A DNA stretch of 64,000 nucleotides from Nitratireductor aquibiodomus NL21 = JCM 21793 (lineage in GTDB: Bacteria > Pseudomonadota > Alphaproteobacteria > Rhizobiales > Rhizobiaceae): contig NZ_BAMP01000006.1 of assembly GCF_000615975.1 (NCBI RefSeq), positions 1 through 64,000 of the forward strand, given 5' to 3'. The position numbers were made by a program, and so were the translations under genes. The notes below the pieces were generated by a model. That model was not told the DNA's origin. It was given only the letters and a program-made list of their open reading frames with translations, and ran no database searches. Shown here one piece after another: positions 20,373 through 29,248 of this stretch. Positions within the stretch are counted from its first letter, which is position 1. Every line of letters starts with the position of its first letter.

Positions 20373-20462
20373 GGAGGGATGGCCGAGCGGTTGAAGGCAC
20401 CGGTCTTGAAAACCGGCAGGCGGGTGACCGTCTCGTGGGTTCGAATCCCACTCCCTCCGCCA
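20373..20462 (+). tRNA. tRNA-Ser (anticodon UGA)
   Basis: A complete class II tRNA with encoded CCA. The acceptor stem GGAGGGA pairs with TCCCTCC, the D-arm has GGCCGAGCGG, the anticodon loop CTTGAAA gives UGA, a long variable arm (GCGGGTGACCGTC) is as expected for serine, and the T-arm is GTGGGTTCGAATCCCAC. A run of six T follows the CCA and could end transcription. It reads the UCA and UCG codon family. Confidence 0.97.
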
Positions 20463-20666
20463 TTTTTTGCTGATTGCACGCTCACACCAACCGACGCCAC
20501 GGACGGCCGATTATACGCTACGGCCCGATATCTCTTGAAGATCAAGGGGGCGGCTCTCGCTCCCATAGCAGCCATCCGAACCCATCGCAGCGAAGGTCTG
20601 CTCTGAGACCAATGTTGCCGGTCATACCAATAATGATGATGAGTTTCCGACCGCAATTCCAATAGC

Positions 20667-21239
20667 TCAGTCTTCGTCCGCGGCCACACCTGATTGACCG
20701 GGTGCTGTAGCGGCAAGTAGATCCTCGAACAACGCCTTCCACTGCAACTCAGAGACGGAAAACAGACCCAACGCCTTGAGCAGGAACGCGCCTTCACCGG
20801 CGAGAAAAGCAAGTGCCAGCTTGCGGTCATCCGAACTGGCCAAATCGAGGCCGGCGAGGCGGGTCTCATACCAGTCGCGTGTATCGGACAACTGATCGGG
20901 GTGCTGGACAAGCGCCGTCATCATCACCGCTGAGCGTGAATGATCATCGGCGTTCGAATCGCGCGTTGCCGCAAGGTGTGCCCGGATCAGGCCCTGCGGC
21001 GACGGATCAGTCCCGGCCCGCGCGGCCACCTCGTCATCGAAGGCGTCACCCCATCGGGTGATCATCGCCCGGATCAGGTTGTCGCGCGAGCCGAAGGCGT
21101 ATTGCACGCCCCCCTTGGTGATCCCCGCAGCCTTTGCCACGGCATCGAAGCTGAGCGCGCCCGCCCCTCTGGCCATCACGAGCGCCTCGGCGGCATCCAG
21201 AACCTTGTTGCGATCAATGGAGCGAGGTCGTCCGGCCAT
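20667..21239 (-). CDS. TetR-family transcriptional regulator
   Basis: A 190-residue repressor. The N-terminal helix-turn-helix follows MAGRPRSIDRNKVLDAAEAL and includes FDAVAKAAGITKGGVQYAFG at about residues 32-51. The C-terminal ligand domain resembles those of TetR proteins controlling multidrug efflux. I chose the ATG at 21239 with AAAGGGAA upstream; longer readings extend into the divergent MFS gene. It is transcribed divergently from the MFS transporter, so it probably represses that gene and itself. A cationic biocide inducer, as for QacR or SmvR, is a guess from the partner. Confidence 0.88.
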   Translation of the reverse strand: MAGRPRSIDRNKVLDAAEALVMARGAGALSFDAVAKAAGITKGGVQYAFGSRDNLIRAMITRWGDAFDDEVAARAGTDPSPQGLIRAHLAATRDSNADDHSRSAVMMTALVQHPDQLSDTRDWYETRLAGLDLASSDDRKLALAFLAGEGAFLLKALGLFSVSELQWKALFEDLLAATAPGQSGVAADED

Positions 21240-21269
21240 CTTTTTCCCTTTCAATACGATGCGACTGTA

Positions 21270-21296
21270 ATTATATGACCCATTCAGAAGATCCAA
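21270..21296 (-). promoter_or_regulatory. Candidate promoter of the tetR gene
   Basis: On the minus strand TTGGAT (21296-21291) and TATAAT (21275-21270) are 15 bases apart, about 30 bases before the TetR start. The spacing is shorter than the ideal 17. The site sits in the 88-base gap shared with the MFS gene, where a TetR operator would be expected; I do not see a perfect palindrome there. Confidence 0.35.
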
Positions 21297-21327
21297 CCCG
21301 AATCCGAGTCTCAAGAGGATAGCCCAA

Positions 21328-22798
21328 ATGCCCCCCCGCAACCGCTGGCTTGTGCTCGCCACAGTGTCGAGCGCCTTGTTCCTGATCGTCATTGACATGA
21401 CGGTGCTCTACACGGCCCTGCCACGCCTGACCCACGACCTCGCAGCCACGGCGATCGAGAAGCTGTGGATCGTCAATGCCTACCCGCTGGTGGTCGCCGG
21501 GCTGCTGCCGGGACTCGGCGGACTGGGAGACAGGGTCGGCCATAAGCGCATGTTCATGTCGGGGCTGGCGGTGTTTGGCATCGCCTCGCTGGTGGCAGCG
21601 TTCTCGCCGACGCCGGAGGCACTCATCGCGGCCCGTGTGTTGCTTGCGATCGGTGCGGCGATGATGATGCCCGCCACTCTGTCGCTGATCCGACTGACCT
21701 TCACCGACGAGAGCGAGCGAGCCTTTGCAATAGGCATTTGGGCTGCGGTCGCCTCCGGCGGTGCGGCCATGGGGCCGATAGTCGGGGGGGTGATGCTGGA
21801 GTGGTTCTGGTGGGGCTCGGTTTTTCTGATCAACGTGCCGATTGTCCTGTGCGCGCTGCTGGCAGGCGCGTTCGTTCTCGTCAACAGGCGACCCGAAAAT
21901 ACCCATCCCTTCGACCTGATCGGCTCGGCCCAGGTGATGGTCGGGCTGGTCGGCCTGGTCTATGCGATCAAAGAAGTCGCCAATCGTGACCCTTCCTTGC
22001 TGGCTTCAAGCATCGCTCTTGTCATCGGGGGGCTGGCGCTGGCGACCTTCGTCCGCCGCCAGCGCCGGAGCGCCCACCCGCTAATCGACTTCGAGTTGTT
22101 CCGCAACGCCCGTTTCACATCCGGCGTGGTTGCGGCTCTCGTGGCGTCAGCGGCGCTGATCGGCGTCGAATTGGTGTTCAGCCAGCGCCTCCAGCTGGTG
22201 CTCGGCCTGTCGCCGCTCGAGGCAGGCCTGATGATCCTGCCAATCCCAGCGGCATCCTTCATCGCAGGCCCCTGACGGGGTTGGCGATGCCACACTTCGG
22301 CGCTACCCGTGTCCTGACCTCGGCCCTGACGCTGACAGGGCTGGCCTTGGTCGTCTACCTTCTGACCTACGATGGCGCGCCTGTGGTCTGGCTCTCTGTC
22401 CTGGCGGCCATGGGCTTTGGCCTCGGTGCCAGCATGACTGCGGCGTCGAGTGTCATCATGTTGTCTACACCCGAAAAACACGCCGGCATGGCGGCATCGG
22501 TCGAAGAAGTGTCCTTTGAACTCGGCGGCGCTCTTGGCATCGCCGTCTTGGGCAGTGTCATGACCGCGCTCTACACCCGCGCTATGACTGTACCGCTGGG
22601 GTGGACGCTACGGTAGCCGACAGTTTCGACGAAGCGCTGCTGGCCTCCGAAAGCTTGGGCGATGCCGCTGCCACACAGTTGAGAGCGCTGGCACGAGGGG
22701 CCTTCGATGAGGCATTCATCGGTGTGATCGCCTTGGCATCACTCTTTGTCCTGGGTGTAGCGTTCGGTATCTGGCGAAAGGCCGTGGCCCCTCATTGA
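21328..22798 (+). CDS. MFS drug:H+ antiporter (DHA2/SmvA-like), interrupted by two frameshifts
   Basis: A 14-helix major-facilitator efflux pump of the QacA/SmvA type. The N-terminus MPPRNRWLVLATVSSALFL and the motif LGGLGDRVGHKRMF (MFS motif A) are clear. The frame is lost at the CCCC of 22269-22272, resumes as LTGLAMPHFGATRVLTSAL, and is lost again at the GGGG of 22598-22601, resuming as VDATVADSFDEALLASES to the end at 22798. One added C and one added G restore a continuous protein of about 489 residues. It diverges from the tetR gene, the usual arrangement for regulated efflux of cationic dyes and antiseptics. Sequence error is likelier than gene decay because both flanks are well conserved. 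Confidence 0.85.
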
Positions 22799-23034
22799 GC
22801 GGAGATGAGATTGGTACAAACGGGAAAGCGCTTCCAACTCGCACCCACGCAGCATTGGCAAACGACAGCTTCGTCCGCATAGCTACCAGATTGTCGCTTT
22901 CGTACGAGTGACCGGTTTCCGCCCCGTTGTGGCCACTCGCTCTTGAGTCAATTCTTGGGGGCTATGGCACAGACGCAGTTCTCAATTTTGCAACTCCCAG
23001 CTCGCCATTTTTTGCCTATCCGTTTCACACCAAT

Positions 23035-23890
23035 CTACCCTCGCACCGCGCTCCGGAAAGCAGCGGACAGGGCGGCGAGGGCCTCCCGGGACCGGTCGTC
23101 CGTAACTCTCGAATGGAGCAGAACCGGCAAACGGGGCAGATCGGGAAGGCCGAGCGGGGGCCCACGTCAACCGCGCCCAAGGGCAGCATGCGGGGAGAAA
23201 GGGCGGCAATGCCCAGACCAGCCACAACAGCGGCCGAGACCGCCGAAACACCGCCTCCAACGAATGTCTCCGTCCAAGCAACGCCCGCCTCGTCAAGAAT
23301 CCGGCTCGCCATGGCGCGTACGCCGCAGGGCTCCGGCATTGTGGCGATCGGCAGGGGCTCGCCCGCGCGGTGCTGCCAGCCCGGCGATGCAAACCAGCCG
23401 AACTTTTCTTCAGCGATAACCTCTCCGTCGCTGCGCCCCACATGCAGACGGGCAAGGGCCGCGTCGAGCTCGCGCCGGTCGAAGCTCTGAAGCAGGTCGC
23501 CCGACGATCCTATGCGGATGTCTATCAGCAAATGCGGGTCCTGCGCGTTCATGCGCGCGATGAGTGCGGGAAGTTCCGGCCCGGCAACATGGTCGCTGAT
23601 GCCTATGGTGAGCCTCTGCCGGGAGGAAGCAAAGGCAGCGAGCGCACGGTCATGGGTTTCCATAAGCTCCCGCGCCCGTTCCAGAAAGGCCGCGCCCCGT
23701 GCCGAAAGCTGCACAGAACGCGGCGTCCGCTCGATGAGCCGGCAGTCGAGCCGGTCTTCCAGACGCTTCAGTCTGAGGCTGATCGCGCCTGAGTCGTGCT
23801 CATGGCTTCGGCAGCGCGCGTGAAACTGCCAAGCTCCGCAATGTGGAGAAAGGCGCGGACGGAATCAATGTCGAGGGTGCGTGTCGTCAT
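23035..23890 (-). CDS. LysR-family transcriptional regulator, interrupted by two frameshifts
   Basis: The N-terminal winged helix reads MTTRTLDIDSVRAFLHIAEL, then GSFTRAAEAMSTTQ, and breaks at 23785-23790; adding one base gives TTQGAISLRLKRLEDRLDC, the standard LysR recognition helix. The effector domain follows (LTIGISDHVAGPELPALIAR). A second break at 23150-23151 is repaired by one base to GLPDLPRLPVLLHSRVTDD and a normal C-terminus ending at 23035. The repaired length is about 285 residues. It is divergent from the tautomerase gene, its likely target. No coding is seen in the 236 bases between its end and the MFS gene. Confidence 0.82.
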
Positions 23891-23984
23891 TTCAATATAT
23901 TATCATTGATATCAAGATCGATGCCATATCAAAATATATAGGCGGCGGTTAGTGTCCTGTTCAAACCACACGGAAAGGACCACC
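23891..23984. promoter_or_regulatory. Divergent lysR/tautomerase control region
   Basis: This 94-base AT-rich gap contains the palindrome TGATATCA (23908-23915) and further ATATCA/TATCAA elements, including ATCAAAATATATA at 23929-23940. LysR regulators usually bind T-N11-A dyads between their own gene and a divergent target, and the spacing here would fit. The exact operator and promoters are not resolved by eye. Confidence 0.4.
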
Positions 23985-24362
23985 ATGCCACGTCTCAACA
24001 TCTCACTGCGTGCGGGAAAACCGGAAGCCTACAGGCAGGCGATCCTCGACAGCCTCTACCGCGCGATGCGCGACGCACTTACGGTGCCGGAAGACGACCA
24101 GTTCATGACCATCACCGAGCATGATGCCTCAAACTTCCGCCATGGTACGGCGTTTGGCGTCGCACGGAGCGAGGATCTGGTCTACATCCAGATCATTGTG
24201 TTCGACACGCGCACCCTGGACCAGAAGAAGGCGTTCTTCCGGCGGGCCACAGACCTGCTGGGCGAACACCCGGGCATCCGTCCGGAGGATGTGTTCATCA
24301 ACATCGTCGAGGCCGCGAAAGAGAACTGGTCCGTCGGCCACGGCCTCGCGCAATTCGCCTGA
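23985..24362 (+). CDS. Tautomerase-family protein
   Basis: A 125-residue member of the 4-oxalocrotonate tautomerase/MIF superfamily. The start MPRLNISL puts proline at position 2, which becomes the N-terminal catalytic base after methionine removal. The length is that of the double-unit YusQ/YrdN-like group, with VFINIVEAAKENWSVGHG near the C-terminus. The ATG at 23985 has GGAAAGGA eight bases upstream, which fixes the start needed for Pro-1 chemistry. The substrate is unknown. It is divergent from a LysR gene that probably controls it. Confidence 0.87.
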   Translation: MPRLNISLRAGKPEAYRQAILDSLYRAMRDALTVPEDDQFMTITEHDASNFRHGTAFGVARSEDLVYIQIIVFDTRTLDQKKAFFRRATDLLGEHPGIRPEDVFINIVEAAKENWSVGHGLAQFA

Positions 24363-24434
24363 TCTGCATGCAGCTGGACATGGTGCGCAGGACGCGGGTT
24401 CGCGCCGGGCGGGGCGCCTCCAGGAGGCGGCCGG

Positions 24435-25073
24435 CTACGCTTTCACGGCCACGATGAAGGGGCGGGCCGTTGAACCTTTGCTGGCGTGATTTTCCAGTTC
24501 GGCGATGGTGAAGGCCTCGTCGCTCATGAGCTGTTTCAACTCATTGACGGAAAAAACACTCACATGCGGCGCCTTGCCGACGGCACGCATGGCCGGCAGC
24601 AGGAGACGCCTGATCAGAAGGTTCATCTCGCCGACGCACGGGGTCTTGGAGATGAATATCCCCTCGGGCTTGAGCAGCCGGCGGATGGTGCGCAGCGTGG
24701 CCCGGGGATCGCGCGTGAGATGCAGGTAGTTGAACCCAAGGATGACATCGAAGCGGTCATCTCCCGCCAAAAAATCCTCCGCGACAGCCTGACGGAAAGC
24801 CAGGCCGGGGCAGGGGGCTTCCCGCAGCCTGTCGCTGGCGATGGCAATCATCGCTTCGGAGATGTCAGTTGCTAGGTAAGAGCCGGCTGTATGCGCCAAG
24901 CGGAGGGCGGTGGTTCCTGTGCCGCAGCCAAGTTCGAGCACGCTGTGGTTCTTCTGGAGAAAGCCGAGCGTGCGCGCCAGCGTGCGCTCGTACCCTTCCG
25001 GATCGGCAACAGCCGATGCGGCGTATTTTCTGGCGGTCCTGTCCCAGAAACGGGCGTCCGAAATTGCCGTCAT
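24435..25073 (-). CDS. Class I SAM-dependent methyltransferase
   Basis: A 212-residue Rossmann-fold methyltransferase. Motif I is SVLELGCGTGTTALRLA at about residues 43-60, motif II includes ATDISEAMI, and FDVILGFNYLHL near residue 108 is motif IV. RLLKPEGIFISKTPC follows. The acceptor cannot be inferred. The ATG at 25073 is preceded by GGAG, and that ribosome-binding site lies within an inverted repeat. The gene diverges from a LysR regulator, which may control it. Confidence 0.87.
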   Translation of the reverse strand: MTAISDARFWDRTARKYAASAVADPEGYERTLARTLGFLQKNHSVLELGCGTGTTALRLAHTAGSYLATDISEAMIAIASDRLREAPCPGLAFRQAVAEDFLAGDDRFDVILGFNYLHLTRDPRATLRTIRRLLKPEGIFISKTPCVGEMNLLIRRLLLPAMRAVGKAPHVSVFSVNELKQLMSDEAFTIAELENHASKGSTARPFIVAVKA

Positions 25074-25076
25074 GCG

Positions 25077-25103
25077 AGGCTCCAGATTGATCGGCCGGAG
25101 CCT
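25077..25103 (-). promoter_or_regulatory. Hairpin covering the methyltransferase ribosome-binding site
   Basis: AGGCTCC and GGAGCCT arms (7 bp) with a 13-base loop lie just upstream of the methyltransferase ATG. In the mRNA the GGAG of the second arm is the presumed Shine-Dalgarno sequence, so folding would hide it. It could equally be a DNA operator for the divergent LysR protein. Confidence 0.4.
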
Positions 25104-25161
25104 AGCATATGCATTTGGCGCGACAATTGATTAAATCCGCACGACATATATACGTAAATGC

Positions 25162-26046
25162 ATGAGAGCATTGGACTGGAACCTTCTGCGTGCATTTCAC
25201 GCCACGGCGACGCTGGGGTCGCTCTCGGCTGCGGCCCGGCATCTCTCGCTGACCCAGCCGACGCTCTCGCGGCAGATCATCGCCCTTGAAGGAGAGCTGG
25301 GCGTCGAGCTGTTTGAGCGTATTGGACGGAGGCTGTCTTTGAGCCCGACGGGCTCAGCCCTGCTTGAGCACATCGAGCGCATGGGCGACGCCGCAGATGC
25401 ATTCTCCCTGGCTGCAAGTGGAAACGTGCAGGCACTGACCGGGCGGGTCAGCATCTCGGCCACGGACACGTTTTCCGCTTACGTCCTGCCCGAAATTCTT
25501 GACCGCATAAGGCTCGAGGCACCGCAACTCAGCGTAATGGTCGTGGCCTCCAACGATCTGAGCGATCTGCACCGGCGGGAGGCCGATATTGCGATCCGCC
25601 ACGTCGCTCCCGACCGGGAGAGGCTGGTCGGGCAGCGCCTGCGCGACACCGAAGCGCACTTTTACGCTTCTCACGGCTGGGTCGAGCGCAATGGCCTGCC
25701 GCGCAGCGTGGATCAACTGGCGCATTCCGACCTTATCGGCATAGAGGATGTCGAACGCTACACGGCTTACCTGAACGGCATGGGCATCCCCATCGGCGTT
25801 TCGGATTTCCGATTGCTTTCCAACTCCGGGATCGCCGTCTGGCAGATGGTCCGGCAGGGGCTCGGTGTTGCCGCCATGCTGCGCGAAGTGGCCGAGCGCA
25901 CCCCCGGGGTGACGCGCCTGCCGCTCGATTTGCCCGGAATCACGGTGCCGATCTGGCTCGTCACCCATCAGGGACTGGAGGCGAGCCCCCGCATAAGACT
26001 GGTTCAGAGGATAGTGAGCGAGGAACTGGCCCGCATGAGATTGTGA
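25162..26046 (+). CDS. LysR-family transcriptional regulator
   Basis: A 294-residue intact LysR protein. The N-terminal winged helix (MRALDWNLLRAFHATATLGS, then LSAAARHLSLTQPTLSRQI) is typical, and the effector domain starts near residue 93. The sequence DWNLLRAF and the C-terminal pattern VWQMVRQGLGVAAM are common in the subgroup that represses or activates divergent neighbours. It diverges from the methyltransferase across 88 bases. The inducer is unknown. Confidence 0.9.
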   Translation: MRALDWNLLRAFHATATLGSLSAAARHLSLTQPTLSRQIIALEGELGVELFERIGRRLSLSPTGSALLEHIERMGDAADAFSLAASGNVQALTGRVSISATDTFSAYVLPEILDRIRLEAPQLSVMVVASNDLSDLHRREADIAIRHVAPDRERLVGQRLRDTEAHFYASHGWVERNGLPRSVDQLAHSDLIGIEDVERYTAYLNGMGIPIGVSDFRLLSNSGIAVWQMVRQGLGVAAMLREVAERTPGVTRLPLDLPGITVPIWLVTHQGLEASPRIRLVQRIVSEELARMRL

Positions 26047-26077
26047 CGGCAGGCACCGGTGCCGTCATTTGCGTTTT
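26045..26077 (+). terminator. Likely intrinsic terminator after lysR
   Basis: GACGGCA and TGCCGTC arms (7 bp, 8-base loop) begin within the lysR stop codon and are followed by ATTTGCGTTTTT. The T run starts a few bases after the stem, so the terminator may be weak. Confidence 0.5.
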
Positions 26078-26310
26078 TCTCGCTGTCACACTAAACCAGC
26101 GACGAGAAATGCCATGGCCTGTCGCAATTTTGGCGATTTGCCCCTTTGCTGCCACAAATGATTAACAGCTTGCTAAGGTATTTCGGGGCAGGGTGCGGAG
26201 GGCATCCTGTACTGTTCAAGATTGGAACGCCTCGTTTCCGGTAATTTTGATGAGTGGGGATATCTCGCGATCATGAACGAGATTTCGATGCCCGGGGGAG
26301 ATGCGGGCGC

Positions 26311-27552
26311 ATGAATTTTTCGATTGTCGCGCGCCGCATGACGGTCCGTCGCTTATCATCCGGTATCGCCATTGCCGCATGCGCAGCGCTGCTTTCGGCA
26401 TGCAATTCGACGACACCGAAGGTGGCCGTCAGCAAAAGCAAATCCAAAGAGTATTTCGCCGAATCCGAATATGGCGTGAAGGCCAGCCCGCGGGTCGCGA
26501 CAAAAACATCGAACCTGCGCCGGGGCGGTGGACGCTATCAGGTCGGAAAGCCTTACCAGATCAAGGGAAAGTGGTATCGCCCCAAGGAAGACCCCGACTA
26601 TGAAAAGGTCGGTGCGGCATCCTGGTACGGCGATGCGTTTCACGGCCGGCTGACCGCCAATGGCGAAATCTACGACATGACGCATCTGACGGCGGCGCAT
26701 CCGACCATGCCACTGCCGAGTTACGCGCGCGTCACCAATATGGACAATGGCAATTCGGTTCTGGTGCGCGTGAACGACCGTGGTCCCTTTGCACACAACC
26801 GCATCATCGATCTTTCAAAGCGCGCCGCACAGCTTCTCGATTATCAGAGCGCCGGCGTGGCCGAGGTGAAGGTCGAATATGTGGGGCCTGCTCCGCTGGA
26901 AGGCCGCGACGATGAATATCTGATGGCCTCCTACCGGCCGGGCGGCGCGGCCCCCGATCCCTCCGACGGCCTGCCGACCGGTGTGATGGTGGCGATGAAC
27001 GGCCCGACACCGACCGCCACCCTCCCGGGCGTGAGGGCTGCGGATGCCTTCGCCAGCCAGCCAGGCCTGACGCCGCCCCAGCCAATTGCCGCATCGGCAA
27101 CGTTTGAACTGCCGGCATCCGGTCCGATTATCCCTGACCGTCCGCGTACGCTGCCGCTCGAGGGTGTCCCGCAGGATGTGGCCGCACTTTCATATGCCGA
27201 TCAGCGTATCAGCGCTGCAGCGGGTGCATTTGACAGCGTTCTGCAGGGCGCAGACCCCCGTTCGCAGGACGTTGCGCGCTGGTGGCGCAGGCAAAACGGA
27301 GGGGCGCTGCCGGGGCCCGTCGCAGAGCCGGACACTTTCGTGAGTGTCGGCACCTGGACGGTGAAAGCAGAAGCCGAGACGCGGGCTCGCGAACTGGCCT
27401 CATATGGCAAAACGCGTATCGAAACCGTATCCGACGAAGCCGGTGTGGTTCACTACGCGCTGTCGGTAACGCCGGATGCACAATCCCGGATAGACGAACT
27501 GCTGCAGGCCGCGTGGGCAACGGGTGCCGGGGACGCTTTCATCGTTCGTTAG
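26311..27552 (+). CDS. rlpA: Septal ring lytic transglycosylase RlpA family lipoprotein
   Basis: A 413-residue lipoprotein. The lipobox LLSAC lies about 30 residues from the ATG at 26311. The double-psi beta-barrel domain (about 100-200) has GAASWYGDAFHGRLTANGE, TAAHPTMPLPSYARV and VRVNDRGPF, with the catalytic Asp of DRGPF. A variable Pro/Ala-rich linker follows, and the C-terminal 75 residues (FVSVGTWTVKAEAETRAREL) look like a SPOR domain that binds denuded peptidoglycan at the septum. A longer reading to 26254 lacks a signal-like start. It precedes the dac gene, the conserved rhizobial order. Confidence 0.9.
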   Translation: MNFSIVARRMTVRRLSSGIAIAACAALLSACNSTTPKVAVSKSKSKEYFAESEYGVKASPRVATKTSNLRRGGGRYQVGKPYQIKGKWYRPKEDPDYEKVGAASWYGDAFHGRLTANGEIYDMTHLTAAHPTMPLPSYARVTNMDNGNSVLVRVNDRGPFAHNRIIDLSKRAAQLLDYQSAGVAEVKVEYVGPAPLEGRDDEYLMASYRPGGAAPDPSDGLPTGVMVAMNGPTPTATLPGVRAADAFASQPGLTPPQPIAASATFELPASGPIIPDRPRTLPLEGVPQDVAALSYADQRISAAAGAFDSVLQGADPRSQDVARWWRRQNGGALPGPVAEPDTFVSVGTWTVKAEAETRARELASYGKTRIETVSDEAGVVHYALSVTPDAQSRIDELLQAAWATGAGDAFIVR

Positions 27553-27650
27553 ATCGCCCTGCGTCCATCCGGACGCACAAAGAACGATCTAGAGTATGGA
27601 TGGAGCATCGGAATAGTCCGAAAACCGGATTCCGCTTTTCCGCCCGATGC
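27551..27650. repeat. Intergenic palindromic repeat, type A copy 1
   Basis: Two joined palindromes. The first has outer arms AGATCG/CGATCT and an inner TGCGTCC-ATCC-GGACGCA hairpin (27551-27590); the second has outer arms GCATCGG/CCGATGC (27605-27650) around an AAAACCGGATTCC core. It begins inside the rlpA stop codon. Two further copies lie at 28981-29085 and 29088-29188. The core is like rhizobial RIME-type intergenic elements. Confidence 0.8.
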
Positions 27651-27742
27651 GTCAGCCGGCGGCTAACTGCGCCGCAACGGTTGATTTTCACGCTCTCATA
27701 CCGCTAGATTCAGGGAGATTTCCTGCGCTTGGGGGCGTTGAT

Positions 27743-28915
27743 TTGTTTGCCGCGTTCAAAAAGACACTGTTTTTTGCCTGCTGCCTGCTGCTTCTGGGAA
27801 GCCAGGCGGCCATGGCTCAACTCTTCGAAACCCGGGCAAAGCAGGCGTTTCTCGTTGAGGCTGAAACGGGCACGGTGCTTTTCTCCAAAAATCCCGAGGA
27901 GCGCATTCCGCCAGCCTCGCTGGCGAAACTGATGACGATGGAGGTCGTCTTCAATGCGATCAAGAGCGGGCGGCTCTCCCTGAGTGACGAGTTCTATGTC
28001 AGCGAGCATGCCTGGCGCACCGGCGGGGCTGTTTCTGGAACATCCACCATGTTCGCGGAGATCAAGTCCTCCGTGCCTCTTGAAGCGCTGATACAGGGCG
28101 TGATCGTGCAATCCGCCAATGACGGCTGTATCATCATCGCGGAGGGCATGGCGGGTTCTGAAGAGAATTTCGCCCAGTTGATGACCGAGCGGGCGCGCAA
28201 AATCGGCCTGACGGATTCCGAGTTTGTCAACGCCACGGGCCTGCCCGCCGAGGGGCAGCACGTCACCATGCGGGACCTCGTCACGCTGGCAATGCATCTG
28301 CAGAAGGAATACCCCGAGTTCTACAAATATTACGCGCAGGAAGCCTTCACCTGGAACAAGATCCTGCAGCGCAACCGAAACCCGCTTTTGCGCATGAACA
28401 TTGGCGCCGAAGGCCTAAAGACCGGATATACGGAGGCTTCCGGCTACGCCATTGTGGGGGCGGTGAACCGCAACGGCCGCCGCCTCTTTGCAGCGATGAG
28501 CGGACTGTCGAGCGAGAGCGAACGGGCCGAGGAGGCCCGCAAGCTGCTGGACTGGGGTATTCGCGCTTTTGAGAAGATCGAACTTTTCGAAGCCGGCGAA
28601 ACGGTTGGCCGGGTGTCGGTTTTCGGAGGTGACAGGGCAGAGCTTGCCGTGCGGGCTGACGGACCGATCGCGATCTTTCGCCCGATCACCAATGCCGATC
28701 GGCTGCGTGCACGCATCGTCTATCAGGGACCGGTTCCGGCTCCCGTGGAGGAGGGCATGCAGGTCGGCACGCTGAAAGTGTGGATCGGCGACACGCTGAG
28801 CCAAGAAACGCCTCTCTACGCCGCTGAAAGCGTGAAGGAGGGTGGCCTGCCAGACCGGGCACTGGACGCAATGGGCGAGTTGCTGATCGGCTGGCTGCGA
28901 AAATACCGTTCCTGA
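27743..28915 (+). CDS. D-alanyl-D-alanine carboxypeptidase (penicillin-binding protein, S11)
   Basis: A low-molecular-weight penicillin-binding protein that trims the terminal D-Ala from peptidoglycan stem peptides. The signal peptide FFACCLLLLGSQAAMA precedes the mature chain. The active-site motifs are S-L-A-K in PPASLAKLM, S-A-N in QSANDG and K-T-G in GLKTGYTEASGY. A C-terminal beta-rich domain is present. The start is probably TTG at 27743 behind GGGGGC, giving 390 residues; the frame stays open to 27647, but that extension crosses the end of the upstream repeat. It sits between rlpA and tmk, both involved in growth and division. Confidence 0.92.
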   Translation: MFAAFKKTLFFACCLLLLGSQAAMAQLFETRAKQAFLVEAETGTVLFSKNPEERIPPASLAKLMTMEVVFNAIKSGRLSLSDEFYVSEHAWRTGGAVSGTSTMFAEIKSSVPLEALIQGVIVQSANDGCIIIAEGMAGSEENFAQLMTERARKIGLTDSEFVNATGLPAEGQHVTMRDLVTLAMHLQKEYPEFYKYYAQEAFTWNKILQRNRNPLLRMNIGAEGLKTGYTEASGYAIVGAVNRNGRRLFAAMSGLSSESERAEEARKLLDWGIRAFEKIELFEAGETVGRVSVFGGDRAELAVRADGPIAIFRPITNADRLRARIVYQGPVPAPVEEGMQVGTLKVWIGDTLSQETPLYAAESVKEGGLPDRALDAMGELLIGWLRKYRS

Positions 28916-28980
28916 GACGTACACCTGCATCAAACAGCAGTTTACAGAACACATATCTGCATGGACCTTCGTGAAACGAA

Positions 28981-29085
28981 GGCCTGGATCGCCGTGCATC
29001 TATCCGGACGCACAAAGAACGATCCAGGCCATTGATGCAGCATCGGAATAATCCGAAAACCGGATTCCACTTTTCGGTCCGATGC
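28981..29085. repeat. Intergenic palindromic repeat, type A copy 2
   Basis: Arms GGCCTGGATCG and CGATCCAGGCC (11 bp, 28981-29030) enclose a decayed TATCCGGACGCAC core, followed by the GCATCGG/CCGATGC palindrome (29040-29085). It is in tandem with copy 3. Together the two copies occupy most of the 333-base gap between dac and tmk, which has no other feature I can support. Confidence 0.8.
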
Positions 29086-29087
29086 CA

Positions 29088-29188
29088 TAGATCGCCGTGC
29101 GTCCGTCCGGACGCACAAAGGACGATCTAGAATAATAGTGGAGCATCGGAATAACCCGGAAACCGGATTCCACTTTTCGGTCCGATGC
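29088..29188. repeat. Intergenic palindromic repeat, type A copy 3
   Basis: TAGATCG/CGATCTA outer arms with a perfect GTGCGTCC-GTCC-GGACGCAC hairpin, then GCATCGG/CCGATGC around AACCGGATTCCACTTTTCGG. It lies two bases after copy 2 in the same orientation and 60 bases before tmk, so it would be part of the tmk leader if transcription starts upstream. Confidence 0.8.
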
Positions 29189-29248
29189 TTTAAGTAGGTT
29201 GCGTCCGGCAATGACGCCGCACAAAAGGTGAAAAAGGAATATGGTCTC

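Noticed and set aside
20176-20463. N-terminal extension of the dipeptidase with MAEGVGFEPTRR
   Set aside because: This is the familiar false translation of the strand opposite tRNA-Ser; the real dipeptidase begins at 20175 with the metal-binding DGHND close behind.
22799-23034. Possible gene remnant between the MFS and lysR genes
   Set aside because: No frame of useful length or recognisable peptide on either strand; treated as plain intergenic sequence.
27551-29188. CRISPR array
   Set aside because: The repeats are about 100 bases long, only three copies, imperfect and separated by a gene; there are no regular spacers and no cas genes.
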